A stretch of 64,000 nucleotides of DNA from Phycicoccus duodecadis (GCF_002846495.1 NZ_PJNE01000001.1:372001-436000), one strand, 5' to 3'; shown: positions 9,360-17,937, numbered from the stretch's first letter. A program made the numbers and translations. The notes: generated by a model not told the origin, from the letters alone.

Positions 9360-9374
9360 TTACGTAATCGTTAC
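9360..9374 (+). promoter_or_regulatory. Candidate operator 1 of sugar operon
   Basis: TTACGTAA (9360-9367) is a perfect 8-bp palindrome and overlaps GTAATCGTTAC (9364-9374), which has GTAA/TTAC half sites around a central CG, a layout used by LacI-family regulators. It lies about 120 nt before the binding-protein gene. Inference only. Confidence 0.35.
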
Positions 9375-9407
9375 CGCGCCACCGGCGAGCGCCCATTGCG
9401 CCGCGTG

Positions 9408-9423
9408 TGTAAACGCTTTTACA
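9408..9423 (+). promoter_or_regulatory. Candidate LacI-family operator 2 of sugar operon
   Basis: TGTAAACGCTTTTACA has perfect TGTAAA/TTTACA half sites and a central CG, the pattern expected for a LacI-family operator. It is AT-rich in an otherwise very GC-rich region and lies 68 nt upstream of the binding-protein start. The LacI-type gene at the end of the operon is the likely partner. Confidence 0.5.
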
Positions 9424-9491
9424 TTGTGCCCGGTTCCCCTCACCGCCGAGGCATCCCCGCCCCGGCCGATCCAGTGAAACGGAGGCGGGCA

Positions 9492-10862
9492 ATGGCCCTC
9501 AACCACAAGCGCAAGGTGATGGCAGCAGCGGGTATCGCTGCGCTGTCCCTGACGACCGCGGCGTGCGGCTCCAGCTCCAACAACGACCCGGGCGCCCAGG
9601 CGTCCGCCGACACCACGGACTACAGCAAGTGGTGTGACATGAAGTCGGAGCTCAACGGCAAGACCGTGAGCATCTACACCTCGATCGTGACCCCGGAGGA
9701 CGCGTCGCACAAGGCCTCCTACAAGGCCTTCGAGGACTGCACCGGCGTGAAGGTCAACTACGAAGGCGACAAGGACTTCGAGAAGAACCTCCCGCAGCGT
9801 GCCCAGAGCGGCAACCTCCCCGACGTCGCGTTCATCCCGCAGCCGGGTCTTCTCCAGACCATGGTCGACACCGGCAAGGCCATCCCCGCCAGCAAGACGG
9901 TGGGCGACGAGGTCGACAAGTACTTCGGCAAGGACTGGCGCAAGTACGGCTCCGTCGACGGCACGCTCTACGCGGCCCCGCTCGGCGCGAACGTCAAGTC
10001 GTTCGTCTGGTACTCCCCCAAGACCTTCAAGGCCAAGGGTTACACCGTCCCGACCACGTGGGACGAGCTGATGACCCTCACCGCGAAGATCGCGGCCGAC
10101 GACCCGGGCGCCAAGCCCTGGTGCGCCGGCTTCGGCTCCGGTACCGCCACCGGCTGGGTCGGCACCGACTGGGTCGAGGACGTGCTGCTGCGCACGGCCG
10201 GCCCCGACGTCTACGACCAGTGGGTCGCCCACAAGGTCAAGTTCAACGACCCCAAGGTCGCCGACGCCCTCGCGAAGGTCGGTGCCATCCTGAAGGACCC
10301 GAAGTACACCAACGGCGGCTTCGGCGCTCCCTCGACCATCGCCACGACGACGTTCCAGGACGGCGGCCAGCCGATTTTGAAGAACAAGTGCTACATGCAC
10401 CGCCAGGCCTCGTTCTACGCCTCGAACTGGCCCGAGGGCACCAAGGTCGCCGAGGACGGCGACGTCTGGGCCTTCTACCTCCCGAGCGTCGACACCAGCA
10501 CCAAGCCGGTGCTCGGCGGTGGCGAGTTCGTGGCCACCTTCCGTGACGCCCCCGAGGTCAAGGCCTTCGCGGCGTTCCTCGCGTCGCCCGACTGGGCCAA
10601 CGCGAAGGCCAAGGCCACGACCAACGGCGGCTGGGTCAGCGCCAACAAGGGCCTGGACGTCGCCAACCTGGTCTCGCCGATCGACCAGCAGAGCGCCAAG
10701 ATCCTCCAGGACCCCGCTGCGGTCTTCCGCTTCGACGGGTCCGACCAGATGCCGAGCGCCGTGGGCGCGGGCACCTTCTGGTCGGAGATGACCAACTGGG
10801 TCAAGGGTCAGGACGACAAGACCACGCTGGACAACATCGAGAAGTCCTGGCCGGCCAACTGA
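9492..10862 (+). CDS. Sugar ABC transporter substrate-binding lipoprotein
   Basis: 456-residue extracellular solute-binding protein of the carbohydrate (family 1) type, which captures a sugar outside the membrane and passes it to the two permeases downstream. It has a lipoprotein signal: basic start (LNHKRK), hydrophobic stretch and lipobox TTAAC with Cys25. The mature part shows typical binding-protein segments, for example LPDVAFIPQPGLL and GGGEFVATF. The ATG at 9492 follows GGAGG. The sugar cannot be read from the sequence; resemblance is to alpha-glucoside-type (AglE-like) systems. Base composition is somewhat less GC-rich than the neighbours, as expected for a highly expressed protein. 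Confidence 0.9.
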   Translation: MALNHKRKVMAAAGIAALSLTTAACGSSSNNDPGAQASADTTDYSKWCDMKSELNGKTVSIYTSIVTPEDASHKASYKAFEDCTGVKVNYEGDKDFEKNLPQRAQSGNLPDVAFIPQPGLLQTMVDTGKAIPASKTVGDEVDKYFGKDWRKYGSVDGTLYAAPLGANVKSFVWYSPKTFKAKGYTVPTTWDELMTLTAKIAADDPGAKPWCAGFGSGTATGWVGTDWVEDVLLRTAGPDVYDQWVAHKVKFNDPKVADALAKVGAILKDPKYTNGGFGAPSTIATTTFQDGGQPILKNKCYMHRQASFYASNWPEGTKVAEDGDVWAFYLPSVDTSTKPVLGGGEFVATFRDAPEVKAFAAFLASPDWANAKAKATTNGGWVSANKGLDVANLVSPIDQQSAKILQDPAAVFRFDGSDQMPSAVGAGTFWSEMTNWVKGQDDKTTLDNIEKSWPAN

Positions 10863-10896
10863 GCCTCTCGCTCTGACCAGCTGAACTGAACATCTG

Positions 10897-10933
10897 CTGC
10901 CGGTGGGGCGGGGTCGCCCCGCTCCACCGGCAG
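10897..10933 (+). terminator. Intercistronic hairpin between binding protein and permease
   Basis: A 17-bp stem (10897-10913 with 10917-10933, one G-U pair) closes on the three-base loop TCG. It lies between the binding-protein stop and the first permease. Such structures often act as partial terminators or mRNA stabilisers so that the binding protein is made in excess of the permeases. Confidence 0.65.
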
Positions 10934-10953
10934 CGCTCTACCGGGAGGTGTAC

Positions 10954-11979
10954 GTGTTCGCAACATCGGTAGCCACGATCACGGCGGCCGGGACGGCCAG
11001 CAAGCTCGGCACCATGGTGCTGGGCCTGGCCGTCTTCGCCGTCGTGTTCGTCGGCATCCTTCTCTTCGCGTCGCTCTTCAAGGGGCGCGTGGGCGAGAAG
11101 GTCCAGGCGGTCGCCTTCGTCGGCCCCACGCTCCTGTTCATCAGCATCGCGCTCATCTACCCCGCGATCCTGACCATCCGTCGGGCGTTCTACGACGGCA
11201 AGTTCTTCGACCTCAACTTCGGCTCGGTCCGCTCTCGTGGCAAGTTCGTCGGCCTCGAGAACTTCCAGCTCCTGTGGACCACCCCCGGGCTGCCCGACGT
11301 CTTCCGCAACACCGTCTTCTGGGTCGTCCTGGTGCCGTTCCTGGCTACCGCCTTCGGGCTCCTCTACGCGACCCTCATCGACCGCGCCCGCGGCGAGGCC
11401 GTCGCCAAGGCGCTGATCTTCCTCCCCATGGCGATCTCCATGGTCGGTGCCACCCTGATCTGGAAGTTCGTCTACTTCTACAACGGCGACCCCGGGTCGA
11501 ACCAGACCGGCCTGCTCAACGCCATCATCACCAAGCTCGGGATGGACCCCGTCGACTTCGTCGGCAACGCCCCCGGCAACACCTTCGCCCTCATCGCGAT
11601 CATGATCTGGATCCAGGCCGGCTTCGCGATGACCGTGCTGTCGGCCGCCATCAAGGCCATCCCCGACGAGATCATCGAGGCCGCCAAGCTCGACGGCGTC
11701 AGCGGCGTCAAGATGTTCCGGTTCGTCACGCTGCCGAGCATCCGCTCGTCGGTGATCGTGGTGCTCACGACCATCGCCATCGCCACCCTCAAGGCCTTCG
11801 ACATCGTCCAGGCCTCCAGCGGCGGCAAGCTCGGCGACTCGGTGCTGGCCAACGAGTTCTACAACCGCTCGTTCGTCACGCAGCAGCCCGGCCTGGGTGC
11901 GGCCATCGCGATCGTCATCTTCCTGCTGGTGATGCCGATCATCGTCTTCAACGTCATCCAGTTCAGGAAGGACGCCTGA
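10954..11979 (+). CDS. Sugar ABC transporter permease 1 (MalF/AglF type)
   Basis: 341-residue membrane protein forming half of the sugar channel. An extra N-terminal helix (about residues 14-42) precedes the usual six-helix permease core. The coupling EAA loop is visible as EAAKLDGVSGVKMFRFVTLPSI, with the conserved Gly. The GTG at 10954 is chosen because GGGAGG lies at an ideal distance upstream; 5' extension would enter the hairpin. The stop overlaps the start of the second permease (TGATG), so the two are translationally coupled. No ATPase gene is present; a shared MsiK-like ATPase encoded elsewhere is likely. Confidence 0.9.
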   Translation: MFATSVATITAAGTASKLGTMVLGLAVFAVVFVGILLFASLFKGRVGEKVQAVAFVGPTLLFISIALIYPAILTIRRAFYDGKFFDLNFGSVRSRGKFVGLENFQLLWTTPGLPDVFRNTVFWVVLVPFLATAFGLLYATLIDRARGEAVAKALIFLPMAISMVGATLIWKFVYFYNGDPGSNQTGLLNAIITKLGMDPVDFVGNAPGNTFALIAIMIWIQAGFAMTVLSAAIKAIPDEIIEAAKLDGVSGVKMFRFVTLPSIRSSVIVVLTTIAIATLKAFDIVQASSGGKLGDSVLANEFYNRSFVTQQPGLGAAIAIVIFLLVMPIIVFNVIQFRKDA

Positions 11980-12950
11980 TGAGCACCGCCACCCCTCCCC
12001 CGGTCTCCGGTGCCGTCGCCGACGTGGCGATCGGTGAGGCCGCCCGCGAGGACGCGCTCCCCACGAAGCGCCGTCGGGGCTCCGCGGCGGGGAACGCCGC
12101 CCGCTCCGTCACCTCCCCCTGGGCCTCGGTCATCGCCATCGTCATGGCGCTGGCGTGGACCACCCCCACCTTCGGCCTGCTCGTCACCTCCTTCCGCAAG
12201 CAGGGCGACATCCAGGCCACCGGCTGGTGGCAGGCCCTGTCGACCCCGTTCACGCTGAGCAACTACTCCGCGGTGCTCTCGGGCGCCGAGGGGCAACCGC
12301 CGCTCACCGACTTCATCGTCAACTCGTTCGTGATCGCCATCCCCGCGGTGATGCTGCCGCTGTTCCTGGCGTCGTTGGCGGCCTACGCGTTCGCGTGGAT
12401 CGACTTCCCGTTCCGCAACCTGCTGTTCGTGGCCGTCTTCGCGCTGCAGATCGTCCCGCTGCAGATCGCGCTGCTCCCCCTCGTCACGATGTTCCAGAAC
12501 ATCGGGATCGGCGGCACGTACTGGTCGCTCTGGTTGTCGCACAGCGCGTTCGCCCTGCCCCTGGCGGTCTTCCTGCTGCACAACTTCATGAAGGAGATCC
12601 CGGCCTCGCTCCTCGAGGCGGCCCGGGTCGACGGCGCCGGCCACGTGCGCATCTTCTTCCAGGTGCTGCTGCCGCTGATCACCCCGGCGCTGGCGTCCTT
12701 CGGGATCTTCCAGTTCCTCTGGGTGTGGAACGACCTGCTCGTCGCCATCACCATGCTCGGCGGTAACGCCGGGAACGGCAGCAACGCCCCCCTGACCATG
12801 GTGCTGAACAACATCAGCGGCACCCTGGGCAACCGGTGGTACCTGCTGTCGGCGGCGGCGTTCATCTCCATCGCCGTCCCGGTGGCGGTCTTCCTCAGCC
12901 TCCAGCGCTACTTCGTCCGCGGCCTGCTGGCCGGCGGGACGAAGGGCTGA
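11979..12950 (+). CDS. Sugar ABC transporter permease 2 (MalG/AglG type)
   Basis: 323 residues. Second half of the transmembrane channel for the sugar importer. After a hydrophilic N-terminal tail of about 45 residues it shows six membrane helices and the EAA coupling motif EAARVDGAGHVRIFFQVLLPL. The C-terminal RYFVRGLLAGGTKG is the typical MalG-type end. The ATG overlaps the TGA of the first permease by one base. The LacI-type regulator follows within 30 nt, so the four genes probably form one operon. Confidence 0.9.
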   Translation: MSTATPPPVSGAVADVAIGEAAREDALPTKRRRGSAAGNAARSVTSPWASVIAIVMALAWTTPTFGLLVTSFRKQGDIQATGWWQALSTPFTLSNYSAVLSGAEGQPPLTDFIVNSFVIAIPAVMLPLFLASLAAYAFAWIDFPFRNLLFVAVFALQIVPLQIALLPLVTMFQNIGIGGTYWSLWLSHSAFALPLAVFLLHNFMKEIPASLLEAARVDGAGHVRIFFQVLLPLITPALASFGIFQFLWVWNDLLVAITMLGGNAGNGSNAPLTMVLNNISGTLGNRWYLLSAAAFISIAVPVAVFLSLQRYFVRGLLAGGTKG

Positions 12951-12979
12951 GGGCCTCCTACCACCGAAGGACGAGCGTC

Positions 12980-13993
12980 ATCAGCACGATCACGGATGTG
13001 GCGCGGGTGGCCGGGGTGTCGGTCGCCACGGTCTCCCGCGCCCTCCGTGGGCTCGACCGGGTCTCGCCGCAGACCCGGCGGCGCGTCCTCGAGGTCGCCG
13101 AGCAGCTGCACTACGTGGCGTCGCCGACGGCGACCTCGCTGGCGTCCGGGCGGACCCGTGTGGTCGCCGTCGTCGCACCGTTCCTGACCCGCTGGTTCTT
13201 CGCCACCCTGGTCAGCGCCATCGAGAAGGAGCTGCGGGCCCACGGGCACCACGTGATCCTGTTCGACCTCGAGGACGACACCTACGACCAGCGCCTGCCC
13301 CTGACCCAGAACATGCTCTGGAAGCGCGTCGACGGCGTCATCTCCCTGAACGTCCCGATGACCGACGACGAAGTCGCGCTCATCGACCGGCTCGGCCTGC
13401 CGCTGGTGGCCATCGGCTCGGCCGTGCCCGGGCGGCCCTGCGTCCGCATCGACGACCGCGCGACCATGCGGACCGCGGTCGAGCACCTCATCGACCTCGG
13501 ACACCGGCGGATCGGCTACATCGGCGACGTGCCGCGCAACGTCGCCCACGTCGAGACCCCCCAGACCCGGCTGACCGCCTTCCGCGAGACCATGGAGGCG
13601 GCCGGCCTGCCGGTGGTCGAGGACTGGGTCCTCGGGTCGGACTGGACCGCCGAGGCCGCGGCCGCCGACAGCGCCCGGCTGCTGTGCACCGACCACCGCC
13701 CCACCGCCATCGTGGCCGCCTCCGACGAGATGGCCATCGGCGTCCGCGAGAGCGCGCGCCGTCTCGACCTCGAGGTCCCCCGCGACCTGTCGGTCATCGG
13801 CATCGACGACTACGTGCTCTCGGAGGTCCTCGGGCTCACCACCGTGCGCCAGGACGTCGCCGAGCAGGGCCGGGAGGCCTCCCGCCTGCTGCTGCGGGCG
13901 CTCAGCGACCCGGCCGACACGAGCGGGCCCTCCGACCTGGTCATGCCCACGGTGCTCGTGGTGCGCGACTCGACCGGCCCGGCCCCCGCCTGA
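12980..13993 (+). CDS. LacI family transcriptional regulator
   Basis: About 337 residues: an N-terminal helix-turn-helix (ITDVARVAGVSVATVSRALRG) followed by a periplasmic-binding-protein-like sensor domain ending in the usual LTTVRQDV and TVLVVRDST segments. It probably represses the preceding sugar operon and is relieved by the sugar or a derivative. The start is unusual: no ATG, GTG or TTG exists in frame where the family normally begins. ATC at 12980 lies 8 nt after GAAGGA and gives ISTITDVA; the next GTG (12998) would remove the beginning of helix 1, and the only upstream ATG (12836) overlaps the permease by 115 nt. The ATC start is an inference. Confidence 0.82.
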   Translation: MSTITDVARVAGVSVATVSRALRGLDRVSPQTRRRVLEVAEQLHYVASPTATSLASGRTRVVAVVAPFLTRWFFATLVSAIEKELRAHGHHVILFDLEDDTYDQRLPLTQNMLWKRVDGVISLNVPMTDDEVALIDRLGLPLVAIGSAVPGRPCVRIDDRATMRTAVEHLIDLGHRRIGYIGDVPRNVAHVETPQTRLTAFRETMEAAGLPVVEDWVLGSDWTAEAAAADSARLLCTDHRPTAIVAASDEMAIGVRESARRLDLEVPRDLSVIGIDDYVLSEVLGLTTVRQDVAEQGREASRLLLRALSDPADTSGPSDLVMPTVLVVRDSTGPAPA

Positions 13994-14011
13994 CGGGCAC
14001 CGGCGCCGTCA
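13991..14011. terminator. Hairpin shared by convergent stop codons
   Basis: TGACGG and CCGTCA pair around a 9-nt loop. The left arm begins with the stop codon of the LacI gene and the right arm contains the stop of the opposing permease gene, so one small hairpin could end both transcripts. Confidence 0.35.
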
Positions 14012-15472
14012 GCCCGCGGCGCCGCCCCCCAGCCCCGGGGGCTCGTCGCGCTCGTCGGGCGTGCGCCGGGAGGTCCCCGTGCCGTGGACCGCGCGGTCGA
14101 CCAGCCAGGTGAGCGCCCACAGCGCCACACCGACCACCAGCAGCCAGCCGGCGATCCGGTACTGGATGCCGTCGCGCCCGGTCCAGGGTCCGACGAAGAA
14201 CGCACAGAGCAGGGCGCCGACGGCGGGCAGGACGCCCGGCGAGGTGAAGTGGTCGCGGTCGATGCGGTCGCGCCGCAGCACCAGGACGCAGACGTTGACG
14301 AGGGTGAACACCCCGAGCAGGAGCAGCGCGGTGGTGCCGCCCAGAGCCGAGATGACCTCACCGCCGGCGTTCTCGCTGACGACCACGATGAGGCCGGCGG
14401 CGAGGGCGGTCGTGAAGAGGATGGCGGCCCAGGGCGTCCGCCGGCCGCGGTGGACCGTGCCCAGGAACGACGGCAGCACCCCCTGGCGGGCCATGCCGTA
14501 CAGCAGGCGGCTGGCCATCAGCATGTTGATCAGCGCCGAGTTGGCGACCGCGAACATCGAGATGAACGGCAGCAGGGTGGAGATCGGCACGCCGGGCGCC
14601 GCCGTCTCGACGACGGTGACCAGCGGGGTGTCGCCCCGGGCGAGCTCGCCGACCGGCACGATGGCGACCGCGAAGAGCGCGACCAGCACGTAGATGCCGC
14701 CGGTGATGGCCAGGCCGCTGAGCATCATCGTGGGGAAGATGCGCACCGGGTCCTTGGTCTCCTCGGCCATGTTGACCGAGTCCTCGAAGCCGATCATCGC
14801 GAAGAAGGCCAGCGAGGTGGCGGCCGTGACCGCGAGGAAGGCGTTCTTGTCGCCGGGGCTGTCGAAGACGATGGTCCGGCTGAAGTCGGTGCGCCCGGCG
14901 AACAGGGCGTAGAAGCCGACCAGGATGACGAGCAGCAGGCCCGACAGCTCGACGCCGGTGAGGACGATGTTGGCCTTGACCGACTCCCCCACCCCACGGA
15001 TGTTGACCACCGCCACCAGGGCCATGAACCCCAGCGCGATGCACAGCCCGAGGGTGGGGTCAGTGCTGTCGAGGCCGAAGCCGGTGGCGACGTTCGAGGC
15101 GAAGGCCCGCGAGGCGGTCGAGGCGCTGGTGATGCCCGAGCACATCACGGTGAAGGCCACGATGAAGGTGACGAAGTGCAGGCCGAACGCCTTGTGGGCG
15201 TACAGCGCGGCGCCGGCGGCCTCCGGGTACTTGGTGACGAGCTCGAGGTAGGAGAAGGCCGTGATGGTGGCGATGACGAAGGCCACCAGGAACGGCACCC
15301 ACGCGGCGCCGCCGACCTGGGCGGCGACCTCGCCGGTGAGGGCGTAGACGCCGGTGCCGAGGATGTCGCCGACGATGAAGAGGAGCAGGAGCCTCGGCCC
15401 CATCACCCGCTTCAGGTCGGTGGGGACCTCGCCCGCGACCGGCACCTCGCCCTGCCCGGCGGTGGTGCCCAT
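14009..15472 (-). CDS. APC family amino acid permease
   Basis: 487-residue membrane transporter with about 12 helices, of the amino acid-polyamine-organocation superfamily. The first helix shows the glycine-rich substrate-binding break GDILGTGVYALTG, and helix 6 has FFAMIGFEDSVNMAEETKDP, a strongly conserved segment of the cationic-amino-acid/YfnA-like group. Start ATG at 15472 follows GGAAGGGAAGG on the minus strand. It is a monocistronic gene between the LacI regulator (convergent) and topoisomerase B (same strand). The exact substrate is not known. Confidence 0.88.
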   Translation of the reverse strand: MGTTAGQGEVPVAGEVPTDLKRVMGPRLLLLFIVGDILGTGVYALTGEVAAQVGGAAWVPFLVAFVIATITAFSYLELVTKYPEAAGAALYAHKAFGLHFVTFIVAFTVMCSGITSASTASRAFASNVATGFGLDSTDPTLGLCIALGFMALVAVVNIRGVGESVKANIVLTGVELSGLLLVILVGFYALFAGRTDFSRTIVFDSPGDKNAFLAVTAATSLAFFAMIGFEDSVNMAEETKDPVRIFPTMMLSGLAITGGIYVLVALFAVAIVPVGELARGDTPLVTVVETAAPGVPISTLLPFISMFAVANSALINMLMASRLLYGMARQGVLPSFLGTVHRGRRTPWAAILFTTALAAGLIVVVSENAGGEVISALGGTTALLLLGVFTLVNVCVLVLRRDRIDRDHFTSPGVLPAVGALLCAFFVGPWTGRDGIQYRIAGWLLVVGVALWALTWLVDRAVHGTGTSRRTPDERDEPPGLGGGAAG

Positions 15473-15523
15473 CGCGGCCTTCCCTTCCGGGGCGCGCTGG
15501 GCCCGGGACGTCGTCGGTCCCAC

Positions 15524-15536
15524 TGTGTCCGACACA
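15524..15536. promoter_or_regulatory. Candidate operator upstream of APC permease
   Basis: TGTGTC-C-GACACA is a perfect 6+6 palindrome with one central base, 52 nt upstream of the permease start. This could bind a dimeric regulator; no regulator gene is adjacent. Confidence 0.3.
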
Positions 15537-15575
15537 CCGCACGAGGGCAACCACGGGACGCCCCGACGGGGACGC

Positions 15576-17702
15576 TCAGGCGTCGATGCGCTCCTTGTCG
15601 AGGGCGTCGGCGCTGTCGATGATGAAGTCCTTGCGGGGGCCGACGTCGCCGCCCATGAGCAGCTCGAAGACGGTGGCCGCCGACTCGATGTCGCGCAGCG
15701 TCACCTTGCGCAGGGTGCGGTGGCGCGGGTCCATGGTGGTCTCGGCCAGCTGGTCGGCGTCCATCTCGCCGAGGCCCTTGTAGCGCTGCAGCGGCTTGGT
15801 CTTGCGTCCGCGCTTGGCCAGGCTCGCCATCAGGCGGCGCATCTCGCCCTCGGAGTAGGTGTAGATCACCTCGTTGGCCTTGGACCCGGGGTTCATCACC
15901 TCGACCCGGTGCAGTGGCGGCACGGCGGCGTAGACCCGCCCGGCCTCGACCAGGGGCCGCATGTAGCGGAAGAACAGGGTGAGCAGCAGGGTGCGGATGT
16001 GGGCGCCGTCGACGTCGGCGTCGGTCATGATGATGACCTTGCCGTAGCGAGCCGACTCGAGGTCGAAGGTCCGCCCGGAGCCGGCCCCGATGACCTGGAT
16101 GATCGCGGCGCACTCGGCGTTGCCGAGCATGTCGGTGACCGAGGCCTTCTGGACGTTGAGGATCTTGCCGCGGATGGGCAGCAGGGCCTGGTGGTCGCTG
16201 CTGCGGGCCAGCTTGGCGGTGCCGAGCGCACTGTCGCCCTCGACGATGAACAGCTCGGTGTGCGCGGGGTCGCTGCTGCGGCAGTCGGCGAGCTTGGCCG
16301 GCAGGGTCGAGGACTCGAGCGCGGTCTTGCGGCGCTGGGTCTCCTTGTGCAGCCGCGCGCTGATGCGCGACTTCATCTCGGCCACGACCTTCTCGAGGAC
16401 CGCGGCCGCCTGCTGCTTGTAGGGGCGCTTGGTGGAGGTGAGCAGGCTCGTGAGCTCGGTCTCGACGACCTTGGCGACGATCTGGCGCACCGCCGCCGTG
16501 CCGAGCACCTCCTTGGTCTGGCCCTCGAACTGCGGCTCGGCGAGACGGACCGTGACCACGGCGGTGAGCCCGGCCAGCGCGTCGTCCTTCTCGGGCTTGT
16601 CGCTGCCGGCCTTGAGGGTGCGCCCCTTGGCCGCGATCTGGGAGCGCAGCGTCTTGAGCAGCGCCTGCTCGAACCCGGCCAGGTGGGTACCGCCCTTGGG
16701 GGTGGCGATGATGTTGGTGAACGAGCGCACGGTGGTGTCGTAGCCGGTGCCCCAGCGCACCGCGATGTCGACCCCGCACTCGCGCTCGACCGCCGTGGAG
16801 GTCATGTGGCCCTGCGCGTCCAGGACGGGGACGGTCTCGGTGAAGGTACCGCTGCCCTGGAGCCGCCAGACGTCGGTGACGGCGGCGTCGGTGGCGAGGA
16901 ACTCGCAGAACTCCGAGATGCCGCCGTCGTGGACGAAGACCTCCTCGGTGGGTTCGGCGCCCCGCTCGTCGCGCACGACGATGGTCAGGCCCGGCACCAG
17001 GAACGAGGTCTGCCGGGCCCGCGCCAGCAGCCCCTCGAGGTCGAAGCCGGCGTCGGCCAGGAAGATCTGCCGGTCGGCCCAGTAGCGCACGCGGGTGCCG
17101 GTGACCCCGCGCCCGGTCTTGCCCACGACCTCGAGGGCGCTGGTCTTCACGTACGGGGTGAACGGGTGCTCGGGGTCCTTGCGCCCGGCCGCGCCCGCGA
17201 CGTCGGAGAAGCTCCCCGGCTCGCCGCGGCGGAAGCTCATGGCGTAGGTCTTGCCGCCCCGGTCGACCTCGACGTCGAGGCGGGAGGACAGGGCGTTGAC
17301 CACCGACGCGCCGACGCCGTGCAGGCCGCCGGAGGCGGTGTAGGAACCGCCGCCGAACTTGCCGCCCGCGTGCAGGCGCGTGTAGACGAGCTCGACGCCG
17401 GTGAGCCCGGTGCGCGGCTCGATGTCGACCGGGACGCCGCGACCGTTGTCGCGGACCTCGACCGAGCCGTCGGCGAACAGGACCACGTCGACGCGGTCGC
17501 AGTGCCCGCCCAGGGCCTCGTCGACCGCGTTGTCGATGATCTCCCAGAGGCAGTGCATGAGGCCGCGGGAGTCGGTGGAGCCGATGTACATGCCGGGCCG
17601 CTTACGGACGGCCTCCAGCCCCTCGAGCACCTGCAGGTGGTGGGCGGTGTACTCGGAGGCGGACTTGCTGGTGGCGGTCTTCTTCGCGGCGGGGCTCGGC
17701 AC
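15576..17702 (-). CDS. parE: Type IIA DNA topoisomerase subunit B (ParE/second GyrB)
   Basis: 708 residues. Supplies the ATPase and the TOPRIM metal site of the topoisomerase IV-like enzyme whose A subunit is at 6738-9179. GHKL ATPase motifs are EIIDNAVDEAL, DNGRGVPVD and GGLHGVGASVVNALS; the transducer follows; TOPRIM motifs are FIVEGDSALG, then DADVDGAH, and the C-terminus has YKGLGEMDADQL. The length is that of short GyrB/ParE without the enterobacterial insert. GTG at 17702 precedes a lysine-rich tail of about 18 residues before the conserved YTAHHLQVLEGLEAVRKRPGMY region. The divergent DUF7455 gene shares the upstream region. Confidence 0.9.
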   Translation of the reverse strand: MPSPAAKKTATSKSASEYTAHHLQVLEGLEAVRKRPGMYIGSTDSRGLMHCLWEIIDNAVDEALGGHCDRVDVVLFADGSVEVRDNGRGVPVDIEPRTGLTGVELVYTRLHAGGKFGGGSYTASGGLHGVGASVVNALSSRLDVEVDRGGKTYAMSFRRGEPGSFSDVAGAAGRKDPEHPFTPYVKTSALEVVGKTGRGVTGTRVRYWADRQIFLADAGFDLEGLLARARQTSFLVPGLTIVVRDERGAEPTEEVFVHDGGISEFCEFLATDAAVTDVWRLQGSGTFTETVPVLDAQGHMTSTAVERECGVDIAVRWGTGYDTTVRSFTNIIATPKGGTHLAGFEQALLKTLRSQIAAKGRTLKAGSDKPEKDDALAGLTAVVTVRLAEPQFEGQTKEVLGTAAVRQIVAKVVETELTSLLTSTKRPYKQQAAAVLEKVVAEMKSRISARLHKETQRRKTALESSTLPAKLADCRSSDPAHTELFIVEGDSALGTAKLARSSDHQALLPIRGKILNVQKASVTDMLGNAECAAIIQVIGAGSGRTFDLESARYGKVIIMTDADVDGAHIRTLLLTLFFRYMRPLVEAGRVYAAVPPLHRVEVMNPGSKANEVIYTYSEGEMRRLMASLAKRGRKTKPLQRYKGLGEMDADQLAETTMDPRHRTLRKVTLRDIESAATVFELLMGGDVGPRKDFIIDSADALDKERIDA

Positions 17703-17937
17703 GTTCTGCAGGGTAACCGGCGCCTCCGACGGGCCCGGACAGGCGCACCGCGCACCCCTCGGTCGGGGCGTTCGCCGTCGGCGGAAAGGTCACGATCTCG
17801 ACACCGGACGGCCCGTTGGTGGCCCCCTGCGACCGGGAAGCAATCGGCGTGCTTGACTGTTGGACAGGGCGCCGATCCGAACGGGTCGGCACACGGAACC
17901 ACCAGCAGCACCCCCCGAGCGAGCCGAGGAGGCCGAC

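Larger units (their letters stand above)
9180..9491 (+). other. 312-nt intergenic region before the sugar operon
   Basis: No gene is seen here. It holds a 7-bp hairpin just after parC (9197-9215), a palindromic repeat core shared with another intergenic site (9293-9316), and two palindromes near the operon start (9360-9374 and 9408-9423) that could bind the LacI-family regulator. A good ribosome-binding site (GGAGG at 9481) precedes the ATG at 9492. An in-frame upstream reading is open from 9357 but has no coding character. Confidence 0.7.

Noticed and set aside
17703..17937. A promoter pair (TTGACT at 17853-17858) before the DUF7455 gene
   Set aside because: No acceptable -10 sequence at the right distance, so it is not listed as a feature.
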